Shown here piece by piece: positions 1 to 5,976 of a DNA stretch of 9,032 nucleotides. A program made the translations under genes and the position numbers. The notes under the pieces are model-generated. The model saw only the letters and a list, made by a program, of their open reading frames with translations. It searched no databases and was not told where the DNA came from. The stretch comes from Ruminococcaceae bacterium UBA6364 (GTDB taxonomy: Bacteria > Bacillota > Clostridia > Oscillospirales > Acutalibacteraceae): assembly GCA_002440045.1 (NCBI GenBank), contig DJRI01000076.1, positions 1 through 9,032 on the forward strand, given 5' to 3'. Within the stretch, counting starts at the first letter, position 1; each line of letters opens with the position of its first letter.

Positions 1-13
1 TGCTCTTCTTAGC

Positions 14-49
14 CTTGCCTCGGAGTACCTTTGTACGCCGTCGGGCAAG
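14..49. repeat. Imperfect hairpin (inverted repeat) at the left edge
   Basis: CTTGCC (14-19) pairs with GGCAAG (44-49), CGG (21-23) with CCG (38-40), and GTAC (25-28) with GTAC (33-36), leaving a CTTT loop and small internal mismatches. That gives 13 Watson-Crick pairs in 36 nt. It is followed after one base by another perfect hairpin (51-76). I see no T-run after it, so it does not look like a terminator. It could be part of a dispersed palindromic repeat, or the 3' structure of something that begins left of the window. The pairing is seen directly; the function is unknown. Confidence 0.5.
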
Positions 50-50
50 C

Positions 51-76
51 GCTAAACGCCGAAAACGGCGTTTAGC
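51..76. repeat. Perfect 11-bp hairpin with AAAA loop
   Basis: GCTAAACGCCG (51-61) is the exact reverse complement of CGGCGTTTAGC (66-76), with a four-A loop. It has no U-tract immediately on either side, so it is not a classic intrinsic terminator. It abuts the hairpin at 14-49. A perfect 11-bp GC-containing stem in a gene-free stretch suggests a functional RNA hairpin or a palindromic repeat unit. Confidence 0.6.
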
Positions 77-139
77 ATTCGATTAATTCATTCTGAACGT
101 TTTTTACAAGCCCCTTTTCCGTATAAAACTGCTTTGAGG

Positions 140-158
140 CTGTAAAAAGTTTTTACAG
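140..158. repeat. Palindrome CTGTAAAAA-G-TTTTTACAG
   Basis: Nine bases, CTGTAAAAA (140-148), are mirrored exactly by TTTTTACAG (150-158) around a single central base. A one-base centre is too tight for a full RNA hairpin loop. The element is therefore as likely to be a DNA dyad (a protein site or part of a dispersed repeat) as an RNA stem. It lies downstream of the leftward operon's terminator. No function is assigned. Confidence 0.5.
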
Positions 159-192
159 TCCCTATCGAATTTTAATTGAACAATAAAAAACG

Positions 193-226
193 CCGTGTCT
201 CGGAAATTTTCCGAAACACGGTTTTT
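193..226. terminator. Bidirectional intrinsic terminator after the MATE gene
   Basis: CCGTGT (193-198) pairs with ACACGG (216-221). After one mismatch, TCGGAA pairs with TTCCGA toward the centre. The plus-strand side is followed by TTTTTCTT (222-229). The opposite side is preceded by six A (185-190), which read as a U-tract on the minus strand. It sits about 30 nt beyond the stop of the leftward MATE gene and should end that transcript. It could also stop rightward transcription entering from the left edge. Confidence 0.85.
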
Positions 227-250
227 CTTATAAAAATATTCAATCGAAGC

Positions 251-1597
251 TCAAAGCTTTTTTATATAAGGAACAACAAGCACCGCAGAAATAATGAGTG
301 CAACAGAGTCCGCCGCGGGCGTTGCCCAGGCAACGCCCGAAAGCCCGAAAAGCGAATTGAAAACAAACATTAAAAGAACGTCAAGGCTGCCCTTTCTTAA
401 AAGCGAAAGAATAATCGGCTGAATTTTTTTGCCCGTCGCCTGAAAAACGGTTATCGCAAAAAAGTTTAAAGCCGTTGTGGGGCACGCAAGGCAAATTATT
501 TTTAAAAACGTTTGTCCGTAGCTTACAGTAGCGGCGTCGTTTATAAAACACGCCGTTACTGCCTTTGCGCCGAAAAACAGCGCTGTTGCCGCCGAAAGCG
601 ACACAACAAGGCACATTAAAAACAGCGCCTTTATCGAGTCGTGCATACGCTTTTGGTTGCCCGAAGAAAAGTTGTAGCCTATAAGCGGCAATGTGCCCTG
701 GGTCATTCCCTGTGCGGCGGCAAACGCCACAAGGTCTATTTTTTTAGCTATGCCCATTCCAGCGACGGCGGCGTTTTCATAAGATGAAATTATGTTATTG
801 AGCACCGTGTTCGAGACGGTCGCCATCATCGAAATAAAAAAGCTCGGCAGACCCACGCTTATAACCTCTTGCGGAATTTTATCGCCGAATGTGAAGTTTT
901 TCGGCAAAAAATTCACCGCAAGAATATGTCGGTTAACGAATATGAACAAAAGGAAATAGACGGTTGCAATAACGTTTGAAATAAGCGTTGCCACAGCCGC
1001 GCCCGTTATACCCATTTTAAAAACAAAAATGAAAAGCGGGTCAAGGAGCATATTCAAAACTCCGCCGAGCGCAATGCCGAAGCTTGCCTGCTTTGAATAC
1101 CCCTCGGCGCGCACAAGGTGCGAAAGCAGGGGATTCATAACCGTCGGAAGAGAACCTATTCCAACCGTCCAAAAAATATAGGAAGAAGCAAATTCCGTGG
1201 TTTCGCCGTCCGCGCCGAGCACCGGTAAAACGGCGTTTTCAAAAATCATTATCAGTACGCCGTAAAAAAGCGAGACCGCGGCGGCGCCGAAAATACAAAA
1301 CGCCGAGCATCGGGCGGCTCTGTTTTTGTTTCCCGCGCCGAGCGCGCGTGAAATAAGACTTGCACCGCCTATTCCGAAAAGATTTGCGAATGCCGTAAGC
1401 AGCATAAAAAGCGGCATAGACACGGTTGCGGCGGCGACCTTCAGCGGGTCGCCGAGCCGCCCCACAAAAAATGTGTCTGCCATATTGTAGATTACGGTGA
1501 TAAGCTGACTTAAAACCGTGGGCGCGGCAAGCGAAAATACCGCTTTTCTTATGGGGGCGGAAGAAAACAGAGCCTCTTTTGATAACGCTTTATTCAC
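251..1597 (-). CDS. MATE family efflux transporter (MepA/DinF-like)
   Basis: A 448-residue integral membrane protein of the MATE (multidrug and toxic compound extrusion) family, which exports cationic drugs or metabolites in exchange for Na+ or H+. The length and roughly twelve hydrophobic segments fit a full-length member. Recognisable family features are the N-terminal Asn-Met-Ala-Asp-Thr-Phe-Phe-Val-Gly stretch (about 38-46, with Asp41), the Gly-Gly-Ala-Ser and Leu-Gly-Ala-Gly-Asn loop (77-90), Leu-Asp-Pro-Leu-Phe-Ile (185-190), and the start of the second half with a Leu-Pro-Leu-Ile-Gly-Tyr-Asn motif (303-309). The start is GTG (1597-1595). A modest AGGG Shine-Dalgarno lies about nine bases upstream, and no other start fits the family N-terminus. 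The gene begins 13 nt after the GH127 stop on the same strand, so the two are very likely co-transcribed. It ends just before the terminator at 193-226. The family call is firm; the substrate cannot be predicted. Confidence 0.93.
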   Translation of the reverse strand: MNKALSKEALFSSAPIRKAVFSLAAPTVLSQLITVIYNMADTFFVGRLGDPLKVAAATVSMPLFMLLTAFANLFGIGGASLISRALGAGNKNRAARCSAFCIFGAAAVSLFYGVLIMIFENAVLPVLGADGETTEFASSYIFWTVGIGSLPTVMNPLLSHLVRAEGYSKQASFGIALGGVLNMLLDPLFIFVFKMGITGAAVATLISNVIATVYFLLFIFVNRHILAVNFLPKNFTFGDKIPQEVISVGLPSFFISMMATVSNTVLNNIISSYENAAVAGMGIAKKIDLVAFAAAQGMTQGTLPLIGYNFSSGNQKRMHDSIKALFLMCLVVSLSAATALFFGAKAVTACFINDAATVSYGQTFLKIICLACPTTALNFFAITVFQATGKKIQPIILSLLRKGSLDVLLMFVFNSLFGLSGVAWATPAADSVALIISAVLVVPYIKKL

Positions 1598-1610
1598 TCT
1601 TACCGTCCCT

Positions 1611-3455
1611 TTATTTGTTTTCTACTCTCAAAAATATAAGCATATCAGTTTCACCGCGGTTTGCAAATGCAAAATACGGAATAAATTTAAGTCTGACGGG
1701 CGTTTTCTTCTGAGGATATTCAAAATAAAGCTGCGAAGAGTTTTCATACCTGAAGCCGTCCGTTTCTATTGTCGGAACGCGCGGTCCGCCGTTTTTGATT
1801 ATTTCGGCGTTAAGCTCCGTTGAAACCGCAAGCGAGCGAAGCGGCGCGCTGTTGTCAATGCCCTCAAGGCAATATACAAGCGGGCCGTAGCACAAAGCCG
1901 CCCTGCCGAAGCTGTTTTCAAGGCGCGGGTCAGCCGTTATAAGGCGCGGCGTCATATCGAAAAGAACCTTTATTGTGCAATTCTCTTCTTCAATGTCAAA
2001 ATAAGCAAAGCCGTCTTTAATTTCGGGTGAAGCCTTTTTTGAGTTGTGAAGGAATTTTGTGTTTTTGCTCCAATCGGGTATGCGTAAGCCGAGCTTTTTG
2101 CCCTGCATACCGCTTATTTTAAATGCGACGTTGCCGTCTGCCGGGTAGGCTGTGTTTTGAATTATCGAAATGCCGTCAAACTTAGCTTCCGATTCGCAAT
2201 AGTGGTGAACATATACCGTGTCGCTGTCGGCAGAATAAAGGAAGTCGCCGAACGACGCCGTAAAGCGCGTGAAGTTAGGCGGACAGCACGAGCAGTCGAA
2301 CACCTCAACGCGCTCGGTTATCGGCAAATGCTGTTCCTCACAGCGATGCTCTTTAATCATTTTGCGCTCTTTAAGGTTGATTTCGAGCGGGTCCTCATAG
2401 AAAAACGATTTTCCGTCGGACGAGCACCCCGCAATAAGCGCGTTGTATATAGCGCGCTCTGCGGCGTTGTCGTACTCTGCCGAGGGCTTTATAAGCGACA
2501 TTCTGCGGCAGAAAAGCGCAAAGCCTATAGCGGCGCAAGTCTCCGAATATGCAAGCTCGTTCGGCAGGTCATAAGCTTCGCTGAACGCTTCGCCTATAAG
2601 CGAGCCGCCCAAGCCGCCCGTAATATACATTTTTTTATTGACAATATCGTGAAAAACAGCGTCGCAGGCGCAAAATAGCTCTTCGTCGCCGTCTATTCTC
2701 GCAAGGTCAGCCATTGCGCTGTAAAGATAAACCGCCCTTACGCAGTGGCCGACGGCTTCGCGCATATCGCGAACGGGCATATGGCTTTGGCTGTATGCCT
2801 GGCTTATAAAATAAGGGGAGTTTTCGTCCTTTTCGCTTGTGCCGCGCGTGTTTACAAAATATCTTGCAAGGTCAAGGTATTTTTCTTTGCCTGTACATTC
2901 AGCCATTTTAACGAGAGCAAGCTCTATTTCTTCGTGGCCGGGGGTGTTAAAAGCGGCGCTGTCTTCTTTTACAAAAACGCGCTCTATGCAGTCTGCATAT
3001 TTTTCCATACAGTCAAGAAGCTCTCTTTTGCCCGTTGCTTTGTAATAGGCTACCGCAGCTTCCATAAGATGCCCCGCGCAATAAAGCTCGTGATTCATAC
3101 GGTTTGTAAAACGCTTGCCGGGCTCTACTACGGTGTAATAGATGTTGAAATAGCCGTCTTCCGTCTGATTTTTCTTAATAAGCGCAACCGTTTCGTCAAC
3201 AATTTTTTCAAGACGCGCGTCAGGCGTTTTTGCGGTTATATATGCAACGCTTTCAATCCATTTTGCAACGTCCGAATCCCAAAAAAAGTGAGGCTTTTTT
3301 TGGTCGCCCTCTTTATAGTTGCACTTGAAAGCGTCAAATCTGCCCGTGTCTTTAAATCTTTTGTATACATTGTATACCGTAACCTCTCGGTTCGTTTTTT
3401 GGCGCTCGCCCCAAAAGCCGCCGAGAGAGATGTTTTCAAATGTAATGTCGTTCAT
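1611..3455 (-). CDS. GH127 family beta-L-arabinofuranosidase-type glycoside hydrolase (DUF1680)
   Basis: A 614-residue cytosolic protein (no signal peptide or membrane segment) of glycoside hydrolase family 127. Characterised members such as HypBA1 release beta-L-arabinofuranose from plant arabino-oligosaccharides using a zinc-bound cysteine nucleophile. The catalytic set is visible: Glu305 and Cys307 in the Ser-Glu-Thr-Cys motif, and Cys388/Cys390/Cys391 in the Cys-Ser-Cys-Cys-Pro-Pro-Asn motif. By spacing these match the HypBA1 zinc ligands and nucleophile, and Glu289 falls where the acid/base glutamate is expected. The N-terminal two thirds (about 1-400) is helix-rich, as expected for the (alpha/alpha)6 barrel; the rest looks like beta-sandwich domains. 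The ATG at 3455 follows GGAGG (3467-3463) by 7 nt. A strong promoter lies directly upstream, and the gene leads a two-gene unit with the MATE transporter. No arabinoside uptake genes are in the window. GH127-related enzymes have varied specificities, so the exact sugar is inferred. Confidence 0.92.
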   Translation of the reverse strand: MNDITFENISLGGFWGERQKTNREVTVYNVYKRFKDTGRFDAFKCNYKEGDQKKPHFFWDSDVAKWIESVAYITAKTPDARLEKIVDETVALIKKNQTEDGYFNIYYTVVEPGKRFTNRMNHELYCAGHLMEAAVAYYKATGKRELLDCMEKYADCIERVFVKEDSAAFNTPGHEEIELALVKMAECTGKEKYLDLARYFVNTRGTSEKDENSPYFISQAYSQSHMPVRDMREAVGHCVRAVYLYSAMADLARIDGDEELFCACDAVFHDIVNKKMYITGGLGGSLIGEAFSEAYDLPNELAYSETCAAIGFALFCRRMSLIKPSAEYDNAAERAIYNALIAGCSSDGKSFFYEDPLEINLKERKMIKEHRCEEQHLPITERVEVFDCSCCPPNFTRFTASFGDFLYSADSDTVYVHHYCESEAKFDGISIIQNTAYPADGNVAFKISGMQGKKLGLRIPDWSKNTKFLHNSKKASPEIKDGFAYFDIEEENCTIKVLFDMTPRLITADPRLENSFGRAALCYGPLVYCLEGIDNSAPLRSLAVSTELNAEIIKNGGPRVPTIETDGFRYENSSQLYFEYPQKKTPVRLKFIPYFAFANRGETDMLIFLRVENK

Positions 3456-3473
3456 ATTTTTACCTCCGCCGTA

Positions 3474-3502
3474 ATTATAGCAGTATTTACCACTCTTTTC
3501 AA
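3474..3502 (-). promoter_or_regulatory. Sigma-A promoter of the GH127-MATE unit
   Basis: On the minus strand, TTGAAA (3502-3497) is followed by a 17-bp spacer and a perfect TATAAT (3479-3474). A start of transcription about 7 nt downstream would be near 3467. That position falls at the GGAGG ribosome site (3467-3463), only about 12 nt before the ATG. The boxes are seen directly; the start site is inferred. Confidence 0.85.
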
Positions 3503-3562
3503 TAAAATATTGTGATTTGGCGGCAAAAAACGTCAGAAATTCGCCCTGAAAACGGCGCGTGT

Positions 3563-3591
3563 GAATATTTTTTGAATATATTACGGAATAT
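3563..3591. repeat. Three GAATAT direct repeats at helical spacing
   Basis: GAATAT occurs at 3563-3568, 3574-3579 and 3586-3591, with starts 11 and 12 bp apart. All copies therefore face about the same side of the helix. The group lies about 100 bp upstream of the livJ -35 and about 60 bp upstream of the GH127 -35. It may be a cluster of regulator half-sites, or chance in AT-rich DNA. Confidence 0.3.
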
Positions 3592-3688
3592 GCAGAAATA
3601 ATGCATTTTTCCCGTTGTTAAAAATGATAAATCGAGGTTTTTGTTTTTGTCTATTTTTAGCAAAAAAGTCGAATTTGTTTTGTAGGTA

Positions 3689-3717
3689 TTGACAGTTTAT
3701 TGCGAACAAAGTATAAT
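3689..3717 (+). promoter_or_regulatory. Consensus sigma-A promoter of the liv operon
   Basis: A perfect TTGACA (3689-3694), a 17-bp spacer and a perfect TATAAT (3712-3717). The upstream 40 bp contains A/T tracts compatible with an UP element. Transcription would start near 3724, giving a leader of about 83 nt. A fully consensus promoter predicts high basal activity, so any control likely comes from repression or leader-level attenuation. Confidence 0.92.
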
Positions 3718-3731
3718 CGGGAAAAATAAAG

Positions 3732-3744
3732 AATCGGTACCGTT
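3732..3744. promoter_or_regulatory. Candidate operator palindrome CGGTACCG in the livJ leader
   Basis: CGGTACCG (3735-3742) is a perfect 8-bp palindrome, flanked by partly symmetric A and T runs (AAAATAAA at 3723-3730 and TTTATTTT at 3749-3756). It lies about +12 to +19 from the predicted transcription start, a typical position for a blocking repressor. With no room for a loop, the core is better read as a DNA-binding dyad than as an RNA hairpin. The cognate regulator is not identifiable here. Confidence 0.45.
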
Positions 3745-3757
3745 ATTTTTTATTTTG

Positions 3758-3779
3758 TTTAAAGCAATGACGCTTTAAA
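3758..3779 (+). promoter_or_regulatory. Leader hairpin upstream of livJ
   Basis: TTTAAAGC (3758-3765) pairs exactly with GCTTTAAA (3772-3779) across a six-base AATGAC loop. It ends 15 nt before the Shine-Dalgarno (3795-3800), so it does not hide the ribosome site. It could stabilise the 5' end of the mRNA or form part of a small regulatory leader. The pairing is seen; the role is inferred. Confidence 0.5.
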
Positions 3780-3794
3780 ATATACTCCCAGAAA

Positions 3795-3800
3795 AGAGGA
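3795..3800 (+). promoter_or_regulatory. Ribosome binding site that fixes the livJ start at 3807
   Basis: AGAGGA ends 6 nt before the ATG at 3807. The in-frame TTG at 3801 directly abuts this site and could not use it, so the ATG is chosen. Confidence 0.85.
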
Positions 3801-3806
3801 TTGACT

Positions 3807-5000
3807 ATGAAAAAAGTATTAGCACTCGTCCTCGCTCTTGCATTAGTTGTGTGCTGTTTCGCAGCATGCGGCGGCAACTCCGACGACTCCACAACAAAAC
3901 CCGGTGAAAACAACGGCAATTCCGGTGCAGCTTATGACCTTTCCAAAGAGGGTGAATATTCGGGGAAAAACACAGAGTATATTATCGGTGCCACAGGCCC
4001 CCTTACAGGCGACGCTTCGTCTTACGGTATTTCCGTAAAGCAGGGCGCACAGCTCGCAGTTGACGAAATCAACGCGGCAGGCGGTCTTAACGGCGTAAAC
4101 TTCAAATTCGACATTAAAGACGATAAGGCAGGCGCAACCGAAGCCGGCACAGGCTATGACGCTCTTTATGAAAGCGGCATGCAGGTAGCCCTCGGTTCTG
4201 TCACATCGGGCTCCTGCGAACAGTTTGCCGATAAAGCAGCTCAGGACGGTTTATTCTTCATTACCCCCTCGGCCTCGGCAGCTTCGATTATTGAGAGCAG
4301 CAAATACGCTTTCCGTGTTTGCTTCGGCGACCCCGACCAGGGTACTCTCGCAGCAGAAGAGCTTACTTCACAATACAAAAAAATCGGTGCTATTTACGAT
4401 AACTCCGACACATATTCAACAGGCATTTACGACGCTTTTAAAGCCGAAATGGCAAAGCTTAACGTTGAGTATATCGAGCAGAGCTTTGATAAAGACAACA
4501 AGCGTGACTTCTCAACTCAGGTTGAGGCTCTTAAAGACTGCGACGTAATCTTCCTTCCGATTTATTACACCGAAGCGGGTCTTATCGCAAAAACCTGCTC
4601 GGCAAAGGGCTGCAGCGCAGTTCTTTACGGATGCGACGGTCTTGACGGCGTTAAGGACCAGATAGATTCTTCTGTCAAGAACCAGATTAAATACATCACT
4701 CCCTTTGATGTAAACAGCAGTGATGAAAAGGTAAGCGCTTTTGTTAAGGCTTACAAAGAAAAATACAATGCTTTACCCGACCAGTTCGCGGCTGACGCCT
4801 ATGACGCAGTTTACATTATCTACAACGCCATGAAGAAGGCAGGCGTCAACAACGTAAAGGTTGACCCCGCAGAACTCGGCAACGCTATGATAGCAGCCGT
4901 CACGGCTTCTGACTTTTCTTATAAGGGCGTTACGGGCGAAATGACTTGGGAAACAAGCGGCGCCTGCAACAAGGTCCCCGTTATCGTTGAGCTTGGCTGA
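3807..5000 (+). CDS. livJ: Branched-chain amino acid ABC transporter substrate-binding lipoprotein (LivJ-like)
   Basis: A 397-residue extracytoplasmic binding protein of the Peripla_BP_6 / HAAT type that captures the ligand for the LivHMGF importer. Residues 1-20 form a lipoprotein signal peptide: Lys2-Lys3, then a Leu/Ala/Val core. The lipobox is Phe-Ala-Ala-Cys, with Cys21 the predicted lipid anchor. Residues 22-45 are a flexible Gly/Asn/Ser/Thr/Asp linker. The mature domain begins with an Ile-Ile-Gly-Ala-Thr-Gly-Pro-Leu-Thr-Gly motif (59-68) and a following Tyr-Gly (73-74), typical of these proteins. The C-terminal lobe has the usual Phe-Ala-Ala-Asp-Ala-Tyr-Asp-Ala stretch (327-334). The gene leads the operon behind a perfect promoter and is separated from livH by a 109-nt gap holding a terminator-like hairpin. 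Leu/Ile/Val are the likeliest ligands. Relatives bind other amino acids, amides or urea, so specificity is not proven. Confidence 0.93.
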   Translation: MKKVLALVLALALVVCCFAACGGNSDDSTTKPGENNGNSGAAYDLSKEGEYSGKNTEYIIGATGPLTGDASSYGISVKQGAQLAVDEINAAGGLNGVNFKFDIKDDKAGATEAGTGYDALYESGMQVALGSVTSGSCEQFADKAAQDGLFFITPSASAASIIESSKYAFRVCFGDPDQGTLAAEELTSQYKKIGAIYDNSDTYSTGIYDAFKAEMAKLNVEYIEQSFDKDNKRDFSTQVEALKDCDVIFLPIYYTEAGLIAKTCSAKGCSAVLYGCDGLDGVKDQIDSSVKNQIKYITPFDVNSSDEKVSAFVKAYKEKYNALPDQFAADAYDAVYIIYNAMKKAGVNNVKVDPAELGNAMIAAVTASDFSYKGVTGEMTWETSGACNKVPVIVELG

Positions 5001-5046
5001 TAAATTTTATTCTTAATTTCATTATCTATTTATTTATTGGTTAAAA

Positions 5047-5086
5047 CGGCAGGGGAGGCTTTACTCTCCTGCCGCGCTTATTTTTT
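5047..5086 (+). terminator. Terminator-like hairpin (attenuator) between livJ and livH
   Basis: CGGCAGGGGAG (5047-5057) pairs with CTCTCCTGCCG (5064-5074), an 11-bp stem with one G-U pair and a GCTTTA loop. TTTTTT (5081-5086) follows after a 6-nt gap. The gap makes it a weaker-than-ideal intrinsic terminator. That suits partial read-through into livH and 3'-end protection of the livJ mRNA, which would give an excess of binding protein over the membrane complex. The structure is seen; the partial behaviour is inferred. Confidence 0.75.
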
Positions 5087-5097
5087 CTTCCCGAATG

Positions 5098-5102
5098 AGG
5101 AG
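5098..5102 (+). promoter_or_regulatory. Ribosome binding site that fixes the livH start at 5110
   Basis: AGGAG lies 7 nt before the ATG at 5110. The in-frame ATG at 5095 lies upstream of this site, with only a U-rich tract before it, so it is rejected as the start. Confidence 0.85.
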
Positions 5103-5109
5103 TAGTTTT

Positions 5110-5973
5110 ATGAGTGTTTTATTTGACGGTCTCAGCTTGGGCGCGATTTACGCTCTTATTGCATTGGGATACACAATGGTTTACGGCATTGCCAAAATGC
5201 TGAACTTTGCACACGGCGACATAATAATGGTCGGCGCATATGCTATTTTCGTTACGCTTTCTATGGGCGGTCATGTCGCCATAGCTCTTGTCGCTTCGAT
5301 AGTTGTCTGCACTGTTGTCGGCATTCTTATTGAAAGAGTGGCTTATAAGCCTTTAAGGGGTGCGTCTCCGCTTGCGGTGCTTATCACGGCAATCGGCGTC
5401 AGCTATTTTCTTCAAAGCATTGCACAGCTTGTTTTCGGCGCAAAGGCGCAAAGCGTATCGTTGCCGTCTTTGGGCGCGATTGAGCTTTTCGGCACAAAAA
5501 TCAGCCTGTCGTCTGTCGTCACACTTGTCGTCGGCGCAATAATAATGGCGGTGCTTACCGTTTTTGTCAAAAAGACAAAAACAGGCAGAGCCATGGTTGC
5601 CGTCTCGGAGGACAGGGGCGCCGCTCAGCTTATGGGTATTAACGTCAATAAAATAATTATGATAACATTTGCAATCGGCTCGGCTCTTGCCGCTTGCGCC
5701 AGCATTTTCTATCTTTTGCAGATTCCCACCGCAGAGCCTACGCTCGGTTCAATGCCCGGCATAAAGGCGTTTACGGCGGCTGTTATCGGCGGCATCGGCT
5801 CTATTCCCGGCGCTATGATAGGCGGCGTGCTTCTCGGCGTTATTGAAAAGGTTTGCCTTTCCGTGCCGGTGCTCGCACCCTACACCACGGCGGTTGAATT
5901 CAGTTTGCTTATTGTTATTTTGCTTGTAAGACCTATCGGCATACTCGGCAAAAAAAGAAGAGAGAAGGTGTAA
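5110..5973 (+). CDS. livH: Branched-chain amino acid ABC transporter permease LivH
   Basis: A 287-residue inner permease subunit (BPD_transp_2 family) that forms half of the membrane channel with LivM. The length is close to typical LivH proteins. About eight hydrophobic segments are visible (roughly 8-28, 35-55, 57-78, 88-110, 133-152, 183-205, 220-245 and 260-280). The N-terminal stretch Gly-Ala-Ile-Tyr-Ala-Leu-Ile-Ala-Leu-Gly-Tyr-Thr-Met-Val-Tyr-Gly, then Leu-Asn-Phe-Ala-His-Gly-Asp, is diagnostic. The cytoplasmic coupling loop that contacts the ATPases is at 158-183 (Thr-Gly-Arg-Ala...Ala-Ala-Gln-Leu-Met-Gly-Ile). The C-terminus is basic. It sits downstream of the livJ attenuator and 3 nt before livM. 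Confidence 0.95.
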   Translation: MSVLFDGLSLGAIYALIALGYTMVYGIAKMLNFAHGDIIMVGAYAIFVTLSMGGHVAIALVASIVVCTVVGILIERVAYKPLRGASPLAVLITAIGVSYFLQSIAQLVFGAKAQSVSLPSLGAIELFGTKISLSSVVTLVVGAIIMAVLTVFVKKTKTGRAMVAVSEDRGAAQLMGINVNKIIMITFAIGSALAACASIFYLLQIPTAEPTLGSMPGIKAFTAAVIGGIGSIPGAMIGGVLLGVIEKVCLSVPVLAPYTTAVEFSLLIVILLVRPIGILGKKRREKV

Positions 5974-5976
5974 GCC

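Larger units (their letters stand above)
3456..3806. other. Divergent intergenic control region
   Basis: This 351-nt non-coding stretch separates the leftward GH127-MATE unit from the rightward liv operon. It holds two strong sigma-A promoters, one per direction (listed separately). Between them, roughly 3503-3688, is AT-rich DNA with three GAATAT copies and A/T tracts just upstream of the livJ -35 that resemble an UP element. The livJ leader from about 3724 contains a palindrome and a hairpin. No convincing ORF or tRNA is seen here, and the leader is too short for a T-box. Confidence 0.8.

Noticed and set aside
1..60. C-terminal fragment of a gene at the left edge
   Set aside because: Short open stretches exist in more than one frame, but none shows recognisable protein features and the DNA is better explained by hairpins.
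176..373. 65-residue plus-strand ORF at 176-373
   Set aside because: It runs through the terminator hairpin and then antisense to the MATE gene, is Arg/Lys/Asn-rich, and has no ribosome site.
2745..3515. 256-residue plus-strand ORF antisense to GH127
   Set aside because: It is the shadow of the well-supported GH127 gene and runs on into its promoter; composition is unlike a real protein and no family is recognised.
3523..3545. Possible CodY box near AACGTCAGAAATTC
   Set aside because: By eye it matches the AATTTTCWGAAAATT consensus at only about 10 of 15 positions and lies over 140 bp from the livJ -35; too weak to call.
3801..3806. TTG at 3801 as the livJ start
   Set aside because: It directly abuts the Shine-Dalgarno AGAGGA (3795-3800); the ATG at 3807 has proper 6-nt spacing and gives a clean lipoprotein signal peptide.
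3724..3806. T-box or other amino acid riboswitch upstream of livJ
   Set aside because: The leader is only about 83 nt and shows no T-box motif and no antiterminator/terminator pair.
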